From contig NZ_JAMBNZ010000003.1 of the NCBI RefSeq assembly GCF_023715365.1, positions 310,001-374,000 of the forward strand: a DNA stretch of 64,000 bases. Direction: 5' to 3'. The notes under the pieces are model-generated. The model was not told the DNA's origin. It worked only from the letters and a program-made list of their open reading frames with translations, and did not search any database. Both the position numbers and the translations under genes were made by a program. Of this stretch, positions 36,133 to 44,347 are shown one piece after another. Every line of letters starts with the position of its first letter. Position 1 is the stretch's first letter. The DNA comes from Georgenia satyanarayanai. GTDB lineage: Bacteria; Actinomycetota; Actinomycetes; Actinomycetales; Actinomycetaceae.

Positions 36133-37377
36133 ATGGCCCAGCTCGACACCGCCCCGCAGCGTCGTCGCGGTCCGGCCGCGCTGGACCGGCGCGGGTTCCG
36201 GCAGCTCACGGTCGCGTGGGTCTTCACCAACGCCGCCGACAGCGCCCTGTGGCTCATGCTCGCCGTCTGGGTCAAAGACCTCACCGGCTCCGACGGCGCC
36301 GCCGCCGCCGTCTTCGTCGCCCTCGGTCTGCCGACCCTCCTCGCCCCCTTCATCGGCCACCTCGCCGACCGGGTGTCCCGCAGGTCGCTGCTTGCCGCGG
36401 GCAACGCCGTCATGGTGCCCGCGGTCCTCGCCCTCGTCCTCGTCCGGGACGCCGACGACGTCTGGCTCGTCTACGCCGTCACCTTCGTCTACGGCGCGAT
36501 GGGCTACGTCACCGCGTCGGCACAGTCCGGCCTCGTGCGCGACCTCCTGGACGACGACGAGCTGCCCGGCGGCAACGGTCTCCTCTCGACGGTGGACCAG
36601 GCCTTCCGCCTGGTCTCCCCGCTCCTCGGCACGGCGCTGTACGTGGCGGCCGGCCCGCTCGCCGTCATCGCGCTGACCGGGGCGTGCTTCGCGACCACCG
36701 CCGCGCTCCTCACCCGGGTCGAGGTCCTCGAGACACCACCCGAGCCGTCGACGGGCGCCCGCTTCTGGTCCGAGCTGTCCCTGGGGCTGCGCCACCTGCT
36801 CACCACCGCACCGCTCGGCGCGCTCACCGTGGCCCTCGCCGTCGCCACCGGGGCCACGGGCCTCGTCAACGTCGCCGTCTTCCCGCTCATGGAGCAGGGA
36901 CTGGGCGTGGACCCGGCGCTGCTCGGCGTATTCGTCAGCCTCCAGGGCGTCGGAGCCGTCGTCGGCGGGCTCACCGCCGCCCGGGTCCTCGGCCGCCTCG
37001 GCGAGCCGCTGGCCGTCGCCCTCGGGCTCGGCACGATGGCGGTGGGGATGCTGCCCCTGCTCCTCGTCGGCGTTCTCGACGCCCCCGCAGCCGTCACCCT
37101 CCCCCTTGCCGCGACGGGCCTCGCCGTCCTCGGGCTGGGCGTGCCGTGGGCGATCGTCGCCTTCATCACCCTGCGTCAGCGGCTGACCCCGGCCCGGCTG
37201 CAGGGTCGGGTGTCCGCGGCGACGAACATCGCGCTCAACCTGCCCCAGACCCTCGTCACGCTCGCCGCGGCGGCGGTCGTCGGCGTCCTCGACTACCGCG
37301 TCCTCGTCGCCGTCACCATCGCCGGCGTCCTCGCCGCCGGTGCGCTCGCCCTGCGCGCCGGCCGCCCGACCCACTGA
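36133..37377 (+). CDS. MFS transporter, EntS/macrolide-efflux type
   Basis: 414 residues with twelve predicted helices. The loop 2-3 motif appears as GHLADRVSRRSLLAAGN. The family resembles MFS_3 exporters such as EntS or MefA. ATG 36133 lies 8 bp after AGAAGGACGG. Regulated by the dyad upstream and probably by the neighbouring ArsR-like protein. A 47-codon gene follows 14 bp after the stop. Confidence 0.85.
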   Translation: MAQLDTAPQRRRGPAALDRRGFRQLTVAWVFTNAADSALWLMLAVWVKDLTGSDGAAAAVFVALGLPTLLAPFIGHLADRVSRRSLLAAGNAVMVPAVLALVLVRDADDVWLVYAVTFVYGAMGYVTASAQSGLVRDLLDDDELPGGNGLLSTVDQAFRLVSPLLGTALYVAAGPLAVIALTGACFATTAALLTRVEVLETPPEPSTGARFWSELSLGLRHLLTTAPLGALTVALAVATGATGLVNVAVFPLMEQGLGVDPALLGVFVSLQGVGAVVGGLTAARVLGRLGEPLAVALGLGTMAVGMLPLLLVGVLDAPAAVTLPLAATGLAVLGLGVPWAIVAFITLRQRLTPARLQGRVSAATNIALNLPQTLVTLAAAAVVGVLDYRVLVAVTIAGVLAAGALALRAGRPTH

Positions 37378-37391
37378 GAGGAGGAACCGTC

Positions 37392-37535
37392 ATGGAACCG
37401 CACCTGCTCCACGACCTCGCCGCCCACAGCTCGGGGCGCACGATGGCCGACTTCGCCCTCGTCCAGCACCTGCCCCCGAGCCGGCCCCGTAAGCCGCGTA
37501 CGACCATCGGCTGGCCCGGCCGCCGGCGCCGCTGA
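37392..37535 (+). CDS. Short basic protein following the MFS exporter
   Basis: 47 residues, starting MEPHLLHDLAAHSSGRTM and ending in a basic tail PGRRRR. It has a strong Shine-Dalgarno (GAGGAGG) and starts 14 bp after the MFS stop, so it should be translated from the same mRNA. No membrane helix. I do not recognise it. The good ribosome site and position are the main support. Confidence 0.6.
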   Translation: MEPHLLHDLAAHSSGRTMADFALVQHLPPSRPRKPRTTIGWPGRRRR

Positions 37536-37673
37536 CGAAAATCCGTTGTCCGCCCGTCGCGCCGCCCGCCAGGCTGGGCACGCGGCCCTGACCACGCCCC
37601 TGAGGGCACTCCAGGGTCGGACCAGGGTCACCCCGGATACCGACGACCCACCCACTCACGATCTGCTGGGACC

Positions 37674-38351
37674 ATGGTGGACCTCATCACCGCGCTGCCC
37701 GAGGCCTTCAGCCCCGTGCTCCTCGCCCTCACCGCCCTGCTCGCGCTGGCCGAGTCCGCTCTCGGCCTGGGCGTGCTGGTGCCGGGCGAGCTCGCGGTGC
37801 TCGTGCTCGGAGCGGCCGCGCAGACCCCGGTCCAGGTGGCCCTCGCGCTCGTCGTCGTCACGGTCGCGGCCTCGACGGCCGACCACATCGGCTACGTCGT
37901 CGGGCGCCGCTACGGCGCCCAGCTCCGCGGATCGCGCGTGGTGCGCCGGATGGGCACCGCGCACTGGGACGGTGCGGCGCGGCTTGCCCGACGGCGCGGC
38001 GCGACCGCGCTCGTCGTCAGCCGGCTGCTCCCCCTCGTCCGCACCCTCATGCCGGCCGCTGCCGGCGCCGCCCGGATGCGCTACGGCCGCTTCCTCGCCG
38101 GCTCGGTCGCGGGCAGCCTGCTGTGGGCCGCGCTCTGGCTCGCCGCCGGCGGGCTGGCCGGCCAGGCACTGCCGGTCGTGGCGGGCTCGCTCGGCCGCGC
38201 GGGCTGGGTCGTGCTCGCGGCCGTCGTCCTCACCGCCGGGCTGCTCGTGCTGCACCGCCGCGCCAGGGCCCGCACCGCGGCCCTCGCCGCGCCCGAGCCG
38301 TGCCCCGCCGAGCAGCTGCGGACCGAGCGGGTGCTCGAGGGCGCCCGCTGA
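37674..38351 (+). CDS. DedA-family membrane protein
   Basis: 225 residues, about five helices. Motifs typical of DedA (SNARE-associated/VTT) proteins: ALLALAESALGLGVLVPGE near the N-terminus, DHIGYVVGRRYG, and VVSRLLPLVRTLMPAAAGAARM, which contains the conserved Arg of the [F/Y]xxR motif. Family members move phospholipids, including undecaprenyl phosphate, across the membrane. The C-terminal tail is soluble and Ala-rich. Confidence 0.88.
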   Translation: MVDLITALPEAFSPVLLALTALLALAESALGLGVLVPGELAVLVLGAAAQTPVQVALALVVVTVAASTADHIGYVVGRRYGAQLRGSRVVRRMGTAHWDGAARLARRRGATALVVSRLLPLVRTLMPAAAGAARMRYGRFLAGSVAGSLLWAALWLAAGGLAGQALPVVAGSLGRAGWVVLAAVVLTAGLLVLHRRARARTAALAAPEPCPAEQLRTERVLEGAR

Positions 38352-38356
38352 GCCAG

Positions 38357-38848
38357 TCAGCCGCGCAGCACGCGCAGGAGAAGCAGCCCCGTCCCGCCGT
38401 CGAGGGACCGCAGCGCACCGGTGTCGCGGTAGCCGAGCCGCTCGTAGAGGCGGCGGGCGTCCCGGTTGTCCTCCGCGACGACGATCGCGGCCGCGGCGGC
38501 CCCGCGCTCGCGCACCCGCTGCTCGGCCGCGGCGACGAGGAGGCTCCCGATGCCCTCCCCGCGCCGTGCCGGCACGACCTCGAGCGAGCCGATTTCCGGG
38601 ACGGCCCCGTGGCCCTCGACGAGCACCCCGGTCCACCGGAGGACGACGGTCCCCACCGGCTCCTCGCCGCACCAGGCGGCGAGGAAGCTGCGCCGGCCCG
38701 CGGCGGCGTTGGCGAGCTGCTGGGCGTGGTTCCCGGGCACCGTGGCCTCGAGCAGCGGCAGCGCGTCAGCCGTCGCCTCGCGCACCTCCGCGCGTGCCTC
38801 GCTTCCCCGCTCCCTCACAGGGGCAAGTGTGCACACCCCTGTCCCCAT
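38357..38848 (-). CDS. GNAT-family N-acetyltransferase
   Basis: 163 residues from ATG 38848; GTG 38818 would be ten residues shorter and is equally plausible because neither has a strong ribosome site. The acetyl-CoA signature is LEVVPARRGEGIGSLLVAAA and the last motif is NRDARRLYERLGYRDTG. The substrate is unknown. It ends 5 bp from the convergent dedA stop and starts 51 bp from the divergent XRE gene. Confidence 0.8.
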   Translation of the reverse strand: MGTGVCTLAPVRERGSEARAEVREATADALPLLEATVPGNHAQQLANAAAGRRSFLAAWCGEEPVGTVVLRWTGVLVEGHGAVPEIGSLEVVPARRGEGIGSLLVAAAEQRVRERGAAAAAIVVAEDNRDARRLYERLGYRDTGALRSLDGGTGLLLLRVLRG

Positions 38849-38899
38849 GTGCGTGCCCGGGCCACCGACGCCAGCCGACAGGCGGGGCACCGTGGCGGC

Positions 38900-39400
38900 A
38901 TGCGAGAGTACGAGCGCCCCGCGGAGGCTGTCCCCGTCGACGAGCAAGTCGGCCTTGCCCTCCGGGCCTACCGGCGCGAGCACAGGCTGAGCCAACGGGC
39001 TCTGGCGGAGCTGGTGAGCGTCCCTCAGGCGACGATCGCGCGGGTCGAACGCTCAGCGCTGTCGTCCACGTTCGTCACCGTCGTGAGCCTGCTCGCCAGG
39101 ACCCCGTACTCGCTCGCAGTCGTCGACGCCGACGGGCATCCGGTCACGGCATGGGACGCCACTGACCTGCGGGCTCGCGACCGCTCGGGCCGCCGCTTCC
39201 CCGCGAACCGGGAGGTTCAGAAACTCCGCGTGGTCGCCGCCGGCGGCCCACAGTGGTGGGTGTTTCACGAGTTCCTCGGCACCGGGCCCTGCGGCCCCCA
39301 GCCCGAGTGGACTGCCGAGGGCTTCGTCGCCCCGGCCGGCACACGATACGGGCGCAAGCCGCGACCCAGAGCGCCAGGTGAGAAGCGGGGCTGGCTGTGA
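38900..39400 (+). CDS. XRE-family helix-turn-helix protein
   Basis: 166 residues. The HTH spans about 17-70 (HRLSQRALAELVSVPQATIA). The C-terminal 100 residues are unlike the usual cupin or sensor domains: a Trp-rich patch (GGPQWWVFHEFLG) and a basic tail. I do not recognise this part. It lacks a toxin or antitoxin partner beside it. Confidence 0.75.
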   Translation: MREYERPAEAVPVDEQVGLALRAYRREHRLSQRALAELVSVPQATIARVERSALSSTFVTVVSLLARTPYSLAVVDADGHPVTAWDATDLRARDRSGRRFPANREVQKLRVVAAGGPQWWVFHEFLGTGPCGPQPEWTAEGFVAPAGTRYGRKPRPRAPGEKRGWL

Positions 39401-39438
39401 AGCGGCCGATCCGCCCGGGAAGGGGACGTGTTCGCGAG

Positions 39439-39475
39439 ACGTTAGATTGATCCGCCTGGTGGATCAATCTAACGT
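39439..39475. terminator. Bidirectional hairpin terminator
   Basis: Perfect 15-bp arms (ACGTTAGATTGATCC at 39439-39453 and its complement at 39461-39475) with a 7-nt loop. It lies between convergent genes ending at 39400 and 39540. The stem is unusually AT-rich for this genome and not related to the GCCGACAGCC palindromes. Confidence 0.75.
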
Positions 39476-39539
39476 CCCCCGACAGAGTCTCCCTTCCCGC
39501 CACCGGGGGTGGGTACCGGCCCGGCGGGAGGCGAGCCGC

Positions 39540-40436
39540 CTACCGCGTGACGGCGTAGCGGGCGGTCATCGTGTGCCGCGCGCCGGGCGCGAGGGAGATC
39601 GCGGCGTCGAGGGCGTTGGCGGTCTCGACGCACACCATCGAGGGCCACTCGTCGTCGCCGTAGTCCGGCATGGCAGCGGCCTTGTCCACCCACGGGTTCC
39701 ACACGACGGTGTTCGCGGAGCCGTCCTTGTCGATCCCGATCCGGCGGCCGGCGGACTCGTCGACGACGACGACGGTCCCGGTGCTGCCGTAGACGCGGTC
39801 CGTCTCGGCGGTGAAGGCGACGTCCCCTCGCTGAGTGACGTGGTCCGGCGCCCCGCCTGGGGCCTTGTCGAGGTAGGTGGCGCCGTCGAGGCCCTGGACC
39901 GTCGTCGTGCGGGCGTCGGCGACGGCGAGGTAGGTGTGGAGCGCCTCCTCGTAGGAGATCTCGCCCTCGCCGGTGTTCTCCACGGTCAGCGCCAGGGTGA
40001 GCTCGCGACCGAACGTGACGGTGTAGGTGGCGGTGAAGGCGTGCGGCCAGGCCTGCGCGGCGGGCACGTCGGCGACGTCGGCGTCGGTGAGCTCGAGGGT
40101 GAGGGTGACCGCGCCGCCGTCGTCCTCCTCGGCGGCGACGAGCCGCCACGGTGCCAGCCGCGCGAAGCCGTGCGGGGGCGGGGCGAGGCCCGGTTCGCGG
40201 CCGGCCCCGAACCAGGGGAAGCAGATCGGCACGCCGCCACGGATCGCCTCGCCCGGGACGAAGCGGGAGGCGTTGCTCACCCACAGGACGGGGTCGGCCC
40301 CCGCGGGCGTCCACGCGGTGACGTGCGCGCCGTGGAGGTAGACCTCCCCGGTGGCGAGGGCGGTGGCCACCCGCAGGACGGGCAGGCCACCCTCCCCCTC
40401 GGCGGCGGTGACGGAGTCGGGCAGCGCGGTGCTCAT
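39540..40436 (-). CDS. Glucose-6-phosphate 1-epimerase-like mutarotase (aldose 1-epimerase family)
   Basis: 298 residues. YeaD-type D-hexose-6-phosphate mutarotase: GAHVTAWTPAG, IRGGVPICFPWFG (phosphate-side Arg), ALHTYLAVAD with the active-site His, and VWNPWVDKAAAMPDYGDDEW with the conserved acidic residue. It equilibrates alpha and beta anomers of glucose-6-phosphate. It stands alone, and the 42-bp gap to the next gene holds no signal. Confidence 0.88.
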   Translation of the reverse strand: MSTALPDSVTAAEGEGGLPVLRVATALATGEVYLHGAHVTAWTPAGADPVLWVSNASRFVPGEAIRGGVPICFPWFGAGREPGLAPPPHGFARLAPWRLVAAEEDDGGAVTLTLELTDADVADVPAAQAWPHAFTATYTVTFGRELTLALTVENTGEGEISYEEALHTYLAVADARTTTVQGLDGATYLDKAPGGAPDHVTQRGDVAFTAETDRVYGSTGTVVVVDESAGRRIGIDKDGSANTVVWNPWVDKAAAMPDYGDDEWPSMVCVETANALDAAISLAPGARHTMTARYAVTR

Positions 40437-40478
40437 GGCCCGACGCTACCGGCGTCCCGCTGCCGCCCGCTCGTGTTG

Positions 40479-40700
40479 TCAGGACTTGCCCGCGGGCTCC
40501 TCCGTGCAGAAGCCCACGAGCTTGTGGCTGCCGTCGCACAGCGGCTTGATCGTCGAGGCCCCGCAGCGGCAGAGGGCCACCGTCTTGCGGGTGCGGGGCA
40601 TCGCCCGGCCCTCGACGTCGAGGATCGTCACGTCCCCACGCACGATGAGCGGGCCGTTGGGGTAGGCGGTGATCGTCACGCCCTCGTCCCGGTCGGTCAT
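40479..40700 (-). CDS. CDGSH iron-sulfur domain protein
   Basis: 73 residues. The 2Fe-2S-binding core is visible: LCRCGASTIKPLCDGSHK, giving the three Cys and one His ligands of mitoNEET-like proteins. The N-terminus (GPLIVRGDVTILD) is a short beta region. It overlaps the stop of the haem-oxygenase-like gene by 4 bp and must be co-translated with it. This pair recurs in actinobacteria and suggests the cluster supplies or stores electrons for the diiron or haem-type partner. Confidence 0.92.
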   Translation of the reverse strand: MTDRDEGVTITAYPNGPLIVRGDVTILDVEGRAMPRTRKTVALCRCGASTIKPLCDGSHKLVGFCTEEPAGKS

Positions 40701-41776
40701 GCGGCGCCCTCGACGGTCAGCGGGCGGACGAGGGAGGAGGTCCCGGCCTTCCACGCCTGGAGGATGCGGTCGCCCATCGCGCCGTCGACGGCGAGGCACG
40801 CGGCCGCGCCGAACATGATGTCGGCGGTGAGCTCGGGGCGGTCCTCGGCCAGCGCGCCGGCGAGGTCACGGGCGGCGATCTGCTCGTGGACGGCGTCGGC
40901 CTCGACGTGCTCGTCGAAGTAGTGGGTGACCTCCTCGGGGATGCCGTGGCGGCGCATCCCGTCGGCGTAGAGGCGGCAGGGGATCGAGGCGGTCATCTCG
41001 TAGGCGGTGAGGTGCCCGACGATCGCGCCGAGGAAGCGGCGGCTGAGCCCGAACATCGACATGACGTTGAAGGAGGCGAGGGTGATCGCGGGGACGTGGT
41101 CGACGTAGGTGCCGTACTCCGCGCTCAGCCCCATCCCGCGCAGGGTGGCGGCATAGATCGACTGGTGGACGCGGTCGGGGTGGCCACCGCCGTACTCGTC
41201 GGCCTGGATCTCCACGAGCGCGGCCTTGGCACGGCCGGTGAGGCGCGGGATCGCCCAGGTGTGGGGGTCCGCCTCGCGCAGCGTGTAGACGCTGCGCTGG
41301 ACAAGCATCTCGACGATCTGCTCGTAGCTCGCCTTCTTGGCCACGAACTTGGCCAGCGACGGGCCGCTCGGCTGAGCCGTGAGGGCGAAGAGCGCGTCGG
41401 CGACGGCGGAGACCCGCGGCTCCGGGGTGGGCGGCACGGGCACCTGCTCGCGCAGGGCGGCCTCGAACGCGTCCTCGAGGTCGGTACGCAGCCGCACGAG
41501 CTCGGGGGTCCACTCGTGCTCGGCGCCGAGCTGGTCGAAGGTGCCGTAGCTGAGGGCGTAGAGGAGGAAGAGGCTGAGCTGGATGTCGTCGTCGCGCACG
41601 GCGTCGGTGGTGCGGGTGGCCGCCGCGCGACCGAGGTTCTCCAGCGTCTCCGGGTCCGCCCCGCGGAGCAGCACGTCGAGGAGCGTCGCGCTCACCTCGC
41701 CGCGTGGCGTCACGGGCAGCGCCGGCGCTCCCCTGCCGGGCTCGGTCGGGGCGTACGACATCACGGCGCTGCTCAA
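40697..41776 (-). CDS. Haem-oxygenase-like, iron-containing redox protein
   Basis: 359 residues from TTG 41776, chosen because AAGGAG lies eight bases before it; ATG 41761 is the alternative. The C-terminal 230 residues match the haem-oxygenase-like (Haem_oxygenas_2) domain, with EIQADEYGGG, YGTYVDHVP and HYFDEHVEADAVHEQIAARD supplying the Glu/His/Asp residues that hold a diiron site in HDO-type enzymes. The N-terminal 100 residues are helical. Operon with the CDGSH protein. Diiron members carry out oxidative chemistry on amino acids or fatty acids; the substrate here is not known. Confidence 0.8.
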   Translation of the reverse strand: MSSAVMSYAPTEPGRGAPALPVTPRGEVSATLLDVLLRGADPETLENLGRAAATRTTDAVRDDDIQLSLFLLYALSYGTFDQLGAEHEWTPELVRLRTDLEDAFEAALREQVPVPPTPEPRVSAVADALFALTAQPSGPSLAKFVAKKASYEQIVEMLVQRSVYTLREADPHTWAIPRLTGRAKAALVEIQADEYGGGHPDRVHQSIYAATLRGMGLSAEYGTYVDHVPAITLASFNVMSMFGLSRRFLGAIVGHLTAYEMTASIPCRLYADGMRRHGIPEEVTHYFDEHVEADAVHEQIAARDLAGALAEDRPELTADIMFGAAACLAVDGAMGDRILQAWKAGTSSLVRPLTVEGAA

Positions 41777-41858
41777 CGGGCGTTCTCCTTCGGGCTCCCG
41801 GGGCCCTCCCCGGTCGCACGAGAGTGCCACCGCTCCCACCGGCCCGCACGTCGGGCCG

Positions 41859-42773
41859 TCAGCCCGCGGCGGCGCGCTCCGCCTCCCGGGCGACCGTCGC
41901 GGCGTCGAGGTCCGGGCGCCCGCCGAGCCTCGTCACGGTGAGCGCGGCGGCGGCCGATGCCCACCACCCCGCGGTCTCCGGGTCCGCGCCGTCGAGCAGG
42001 CCACGCACGAGCCCGACGACGAAGGCGTCACCGCCACCGGTCACGTCGACGGGGTCCTGCCCGAGCAGCGGGAAGACGCGCGCCCCGCCACGCCAGGCGA
42101 CGACGTTGCCGGCCTCCCCCGCGCCGAGGGCGACGACGCCGGGCCCTGTCGCGACGAGCTCCCGGGCCGCGTCGAGGACGGCGTCGGCCCCGTCGGGGAC
42201 GCTGCCGACGTAGGCGGCGAGCTCGTCGTCGTCGGCGCGCAGGACCGAGACCCCGCCCCAGACGTCGGCGAGCGCGCCGGGCTCGTCCGGTGCGCCGTCG
42301 AGGACGACGAGGGCGCCGGCCGCGGCACCGAGGCGGACCGTCTCGGCGACGGCGTCGTCGGGCTGCTGGAGGTCGGCGACGACGGCGCGGGCGGCGCCGA
42401 GGAGCCGGGCACCGGCGCGGACGTCCGCCGGGGTGAGCAGCGACCCGTCCGGCACGTGCTCGAGCAGCCGGTGGGTGGAGTCGGCCTCGACGACGCCGAC
42501 GACGAGCGGCGTCGTGCCACGGCGGACGACGGCGGAGACGTCGATCCCGTCCCGCTGCGCCTGGCGCAGGACGAGGTCTGCCGCTGCGTCCTGGCCGACC
42601 ACCCCCAGGAGCCCGGCGGACAGTCCGAGCTGCCGCGCGCCGACGGCCTGGTTCGCAGCGCCCCCGAGCGTCTCGATGCGCCTCCTCACCGGGACGGACC
42701 CGCTCTCCGGCAGCTTCTCCACAGCGACGACGAGGTCCCGGCAGACCAGCCCCACGACGACGACGTCGACCAT
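41859..42773 (-). CDS. PfkB-family sugar kinase
   Basis: 304 residues with the ribokinase fold intact. Motif 1 is TLGGAANQAVGARQLG and motif 2 is DPVDVTGGGDAFVVG, with the catalytic Asp present (GGGD). ATG 42773 follows GGAGG. Sugar specificity cannot be read, though ribokinase is the nearest type. It is divergent from the hexapeptide gene across a 200-bp spacer in which I see no named operator. Confidence 0.85.
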   Translation of the reverse strand: MVDVVVVGLVCRDLVVAVEKLPESGSVPVRRRIETLGGAANQAVGARQLGLSAGLLGVVGQDAAADLVLRQAQRDGIDVSAVVRRGTTPLVVGVVEADSTHRLLEHVPDGSLLTPADVRAGARLLGAARAVVADLQQPDDAVAETVRLGAAAGALVVLDGAPDEPGALADVWGGVSVLRADDDELAAYVGSVPDGADAVLDAARELVATGPGVVALGAGEAGNVVAWRGGARVFPLLGQDPVDVTGGGDAFVVGLVRGLLDGADPETAGWWASAAAALTVTRLGGRPDLDAATVAREAERAAAG

Positions 42774-42973
42774 CGCTCCTCCTCGTCCCACGCGGGCGAC
42801 GGTGCGCCGCCCGACCCGGCCAGGGTGCGGCACCCCGAACGGGTCCGCCAGCCGCGAGCCGGAGCGAAGAAAAGCGACCGATCTCACACCGCTGCGCGGC
42901 TCCGACCCGGAATCGGCACGCCCGGCCGGTCGTTGACCTGGCTGACACCAGACGTACATCCGGGAGGAGAACC

Positions 42974-43342
42974 GTGTCCCGCCGCAAGCAGGTCGAGTTC
43001 GAGGACGACGAGGGGACCACGCTGCGCTACGTCCAGCACCCTAACGGTGGCGGGCTCGTCGAGCGCAGCGCCAAGGTGCACCCGACCGCCTGGGTCTCCC
43101 CTACCGCTTACGTCGACCCCGGTGCCCGCGTCGGTGCCGAGGCGCACCTGGACGGCGGGGCCTGGGTGGACCGTGAGGCCGTCGTGGCCGCCCGGGCCCG
43201 GGTGGGCAAGAACGTCCATGTCGGCCCGCGTGCCGTCATCGGGCGCGGAGCCCGGCTGCGTGAGGGCGTCAAGGTCGCCCGGGGCGTGCGCGTGCCCGAC
43301 TTCGCCGTCGTCGAGCCCGACGCCGTCGTCCGCGCCGCCTGA
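42974..43342 (+). CDS. Left-handed beta-helix (hexapeptide repeat) protein
   Basis: 122 residues. Residues about 30-115 consist of imperfect hexapeptide repeats such as AWVSPTAYVDPGARVGAEA and ARVGKNVHVGPRAVIGRGA, forming a short LbH prism. The protein lacks a distinct acyltransferase catalytic His loop and is shorter than typical acetyltransferases. It begins with a basic and acidic segment. GTG 42974 follows GGGAGGAG. Metal-binding gamma-carbonic anhydrase-like and structural roles are both possible. Confidence 0.75.
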   Translation: MSRRKQVEFEDDEGTTLRYVQHPNGGGLVERSAKVHPTAWVSPTAYVDPGARVGAEAHLDGGAWVDREAVVAARARVGKNVHVGPRAVIGRGARLREGVKVARGVRVPDFAVVEPDAVVRAA

Positions 43343-43439
43343 CGCCCTGCCTGCCCCCGCCCGCAGCGAACCTCACGCCCGCGAACCGGCCCGCGGTGCG
43401 CGTCGTGCGAGGAGCGGGACGGCAGGCTCAAATAGGGCT

Positions 43440-44342
43440 ATGACCACCTCCGAGCAGGACCCGCGCGTCGGCGTCGTCGTCATCACCCACAACCGGCGCA
43501 CCGAGCTGGACCGCACCCTGCGCCTGCTGCGTGAGCTGCCCGAGGCGCCGCCGGTCGTCGTCGTCGACAACGGCTCGAGCGACGGGACGGCGCAGGCGGT
43601 GCGCCGCGACCACCCGTGGGTGACGCTCCTCGAGAGTCGCCGCAACCTCGGTGCGGTGGGCCGCAACCTCGGCGTCCAGCTCCTCGACACCCCCTACGTC
43701 GCCTTCTGCGACGACGACACGTGGTGGGACCCGGGCAGCCTCACGGCCGCGGCGGACGCCCTCGACGCCCATCCGGACGTCGCCGTCCTCACCGCGCGGA
43801 TCGTCGTCGAGCCCGCCGGGACGGAGGACCCCATCGTCGCCGAGCTGCGCGACTCCCCGGTCGAGGGACGCCCTGGTCTGCCCGGGCCGGCGCTCGGCAG
43901 CTTCCTCGCGGGCGCGTCCGTCGTGCGGCGCACCGCGTTCCTCGGCGTCGGCGGCTTCCACCCCCGCCTGTGGCTCGGCGGGGAGGAGGAGCTCCTCGCC
44001 GCCGACCTGGCCGCCGTCGGGTGGGAGCTGTGCTACCTGTCCACCGCCACCGTCCACCACCACGCCTCGACGGTGCGAGACACGACCAAGCGACTACGCG
44101 ACGGCGTGCGCAACACGCTGTGGTTCACCTGGCTGCGGCGGCCGCTGCCCGCCGCCCTGCGCCGCACCGTCGTGGTGCTCGGCCAGCTGCGCTCACGCCC
44201 CGCGCTCGAGGGCGTGCTCGCCGCGCTCCGCGGGGCACCCTGGGTGCTGACCGAGCGGCGGGTGCTGCCCGCGCACGCCGAGGCACGCTTCCGGGCCCTC
44301 GAGCGCTCCCAGGCCGAGTCGACGGCGCGCAGCTACGGCTGA
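43440..44342 (+). CDS. Glycosyltransferase family 2
   Basis: 300 residues, GT-A fold. VGVVVITHNRR begins the nucleotide-sugar domain, VVDNGSSDGTAQAV follows, and FCDDDTWWDPG contains the DXD-like metal site. A catalytic acidic pair is suggested by LGGEEELLAADLAAVGW. The C-terminus has an amphipathic Arg-rich tail. Close resemblance to the GT2 at 57241-58152 (NLGAVGRNLGV beside [11 protein letters not shown]) indicates paralogs at both ends of the glycan cluster. Confidence 0.88.
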   Translation: MTTSEQDPRVGVVVITHNRRTELDRTLRLLRELPEAPPVVVVDNGSSDGTAQAVRRDHPWVTLLESRRNLGAVGRNLGVQLLDTPYVAFCDDDTWWDPGSLTAAADALDAHPDVAVLTARIVVEPAGTEDPIVAELRDSPVEGRPGLPGPALGSFLAGASVVRRTAFLGVGGFHPRLWLGGEEELLAADLAAVGWELCYLSTATVHHHASTVRDTTKRLRDGVRNTLWFTWLRRPLPAALRRTVVVLGQLRSRPALEGVLAALRGAPWVLTERRVLPAHAEARFRALERSQAESTARSYG

Positions 44343-44347
44343 CCGGG

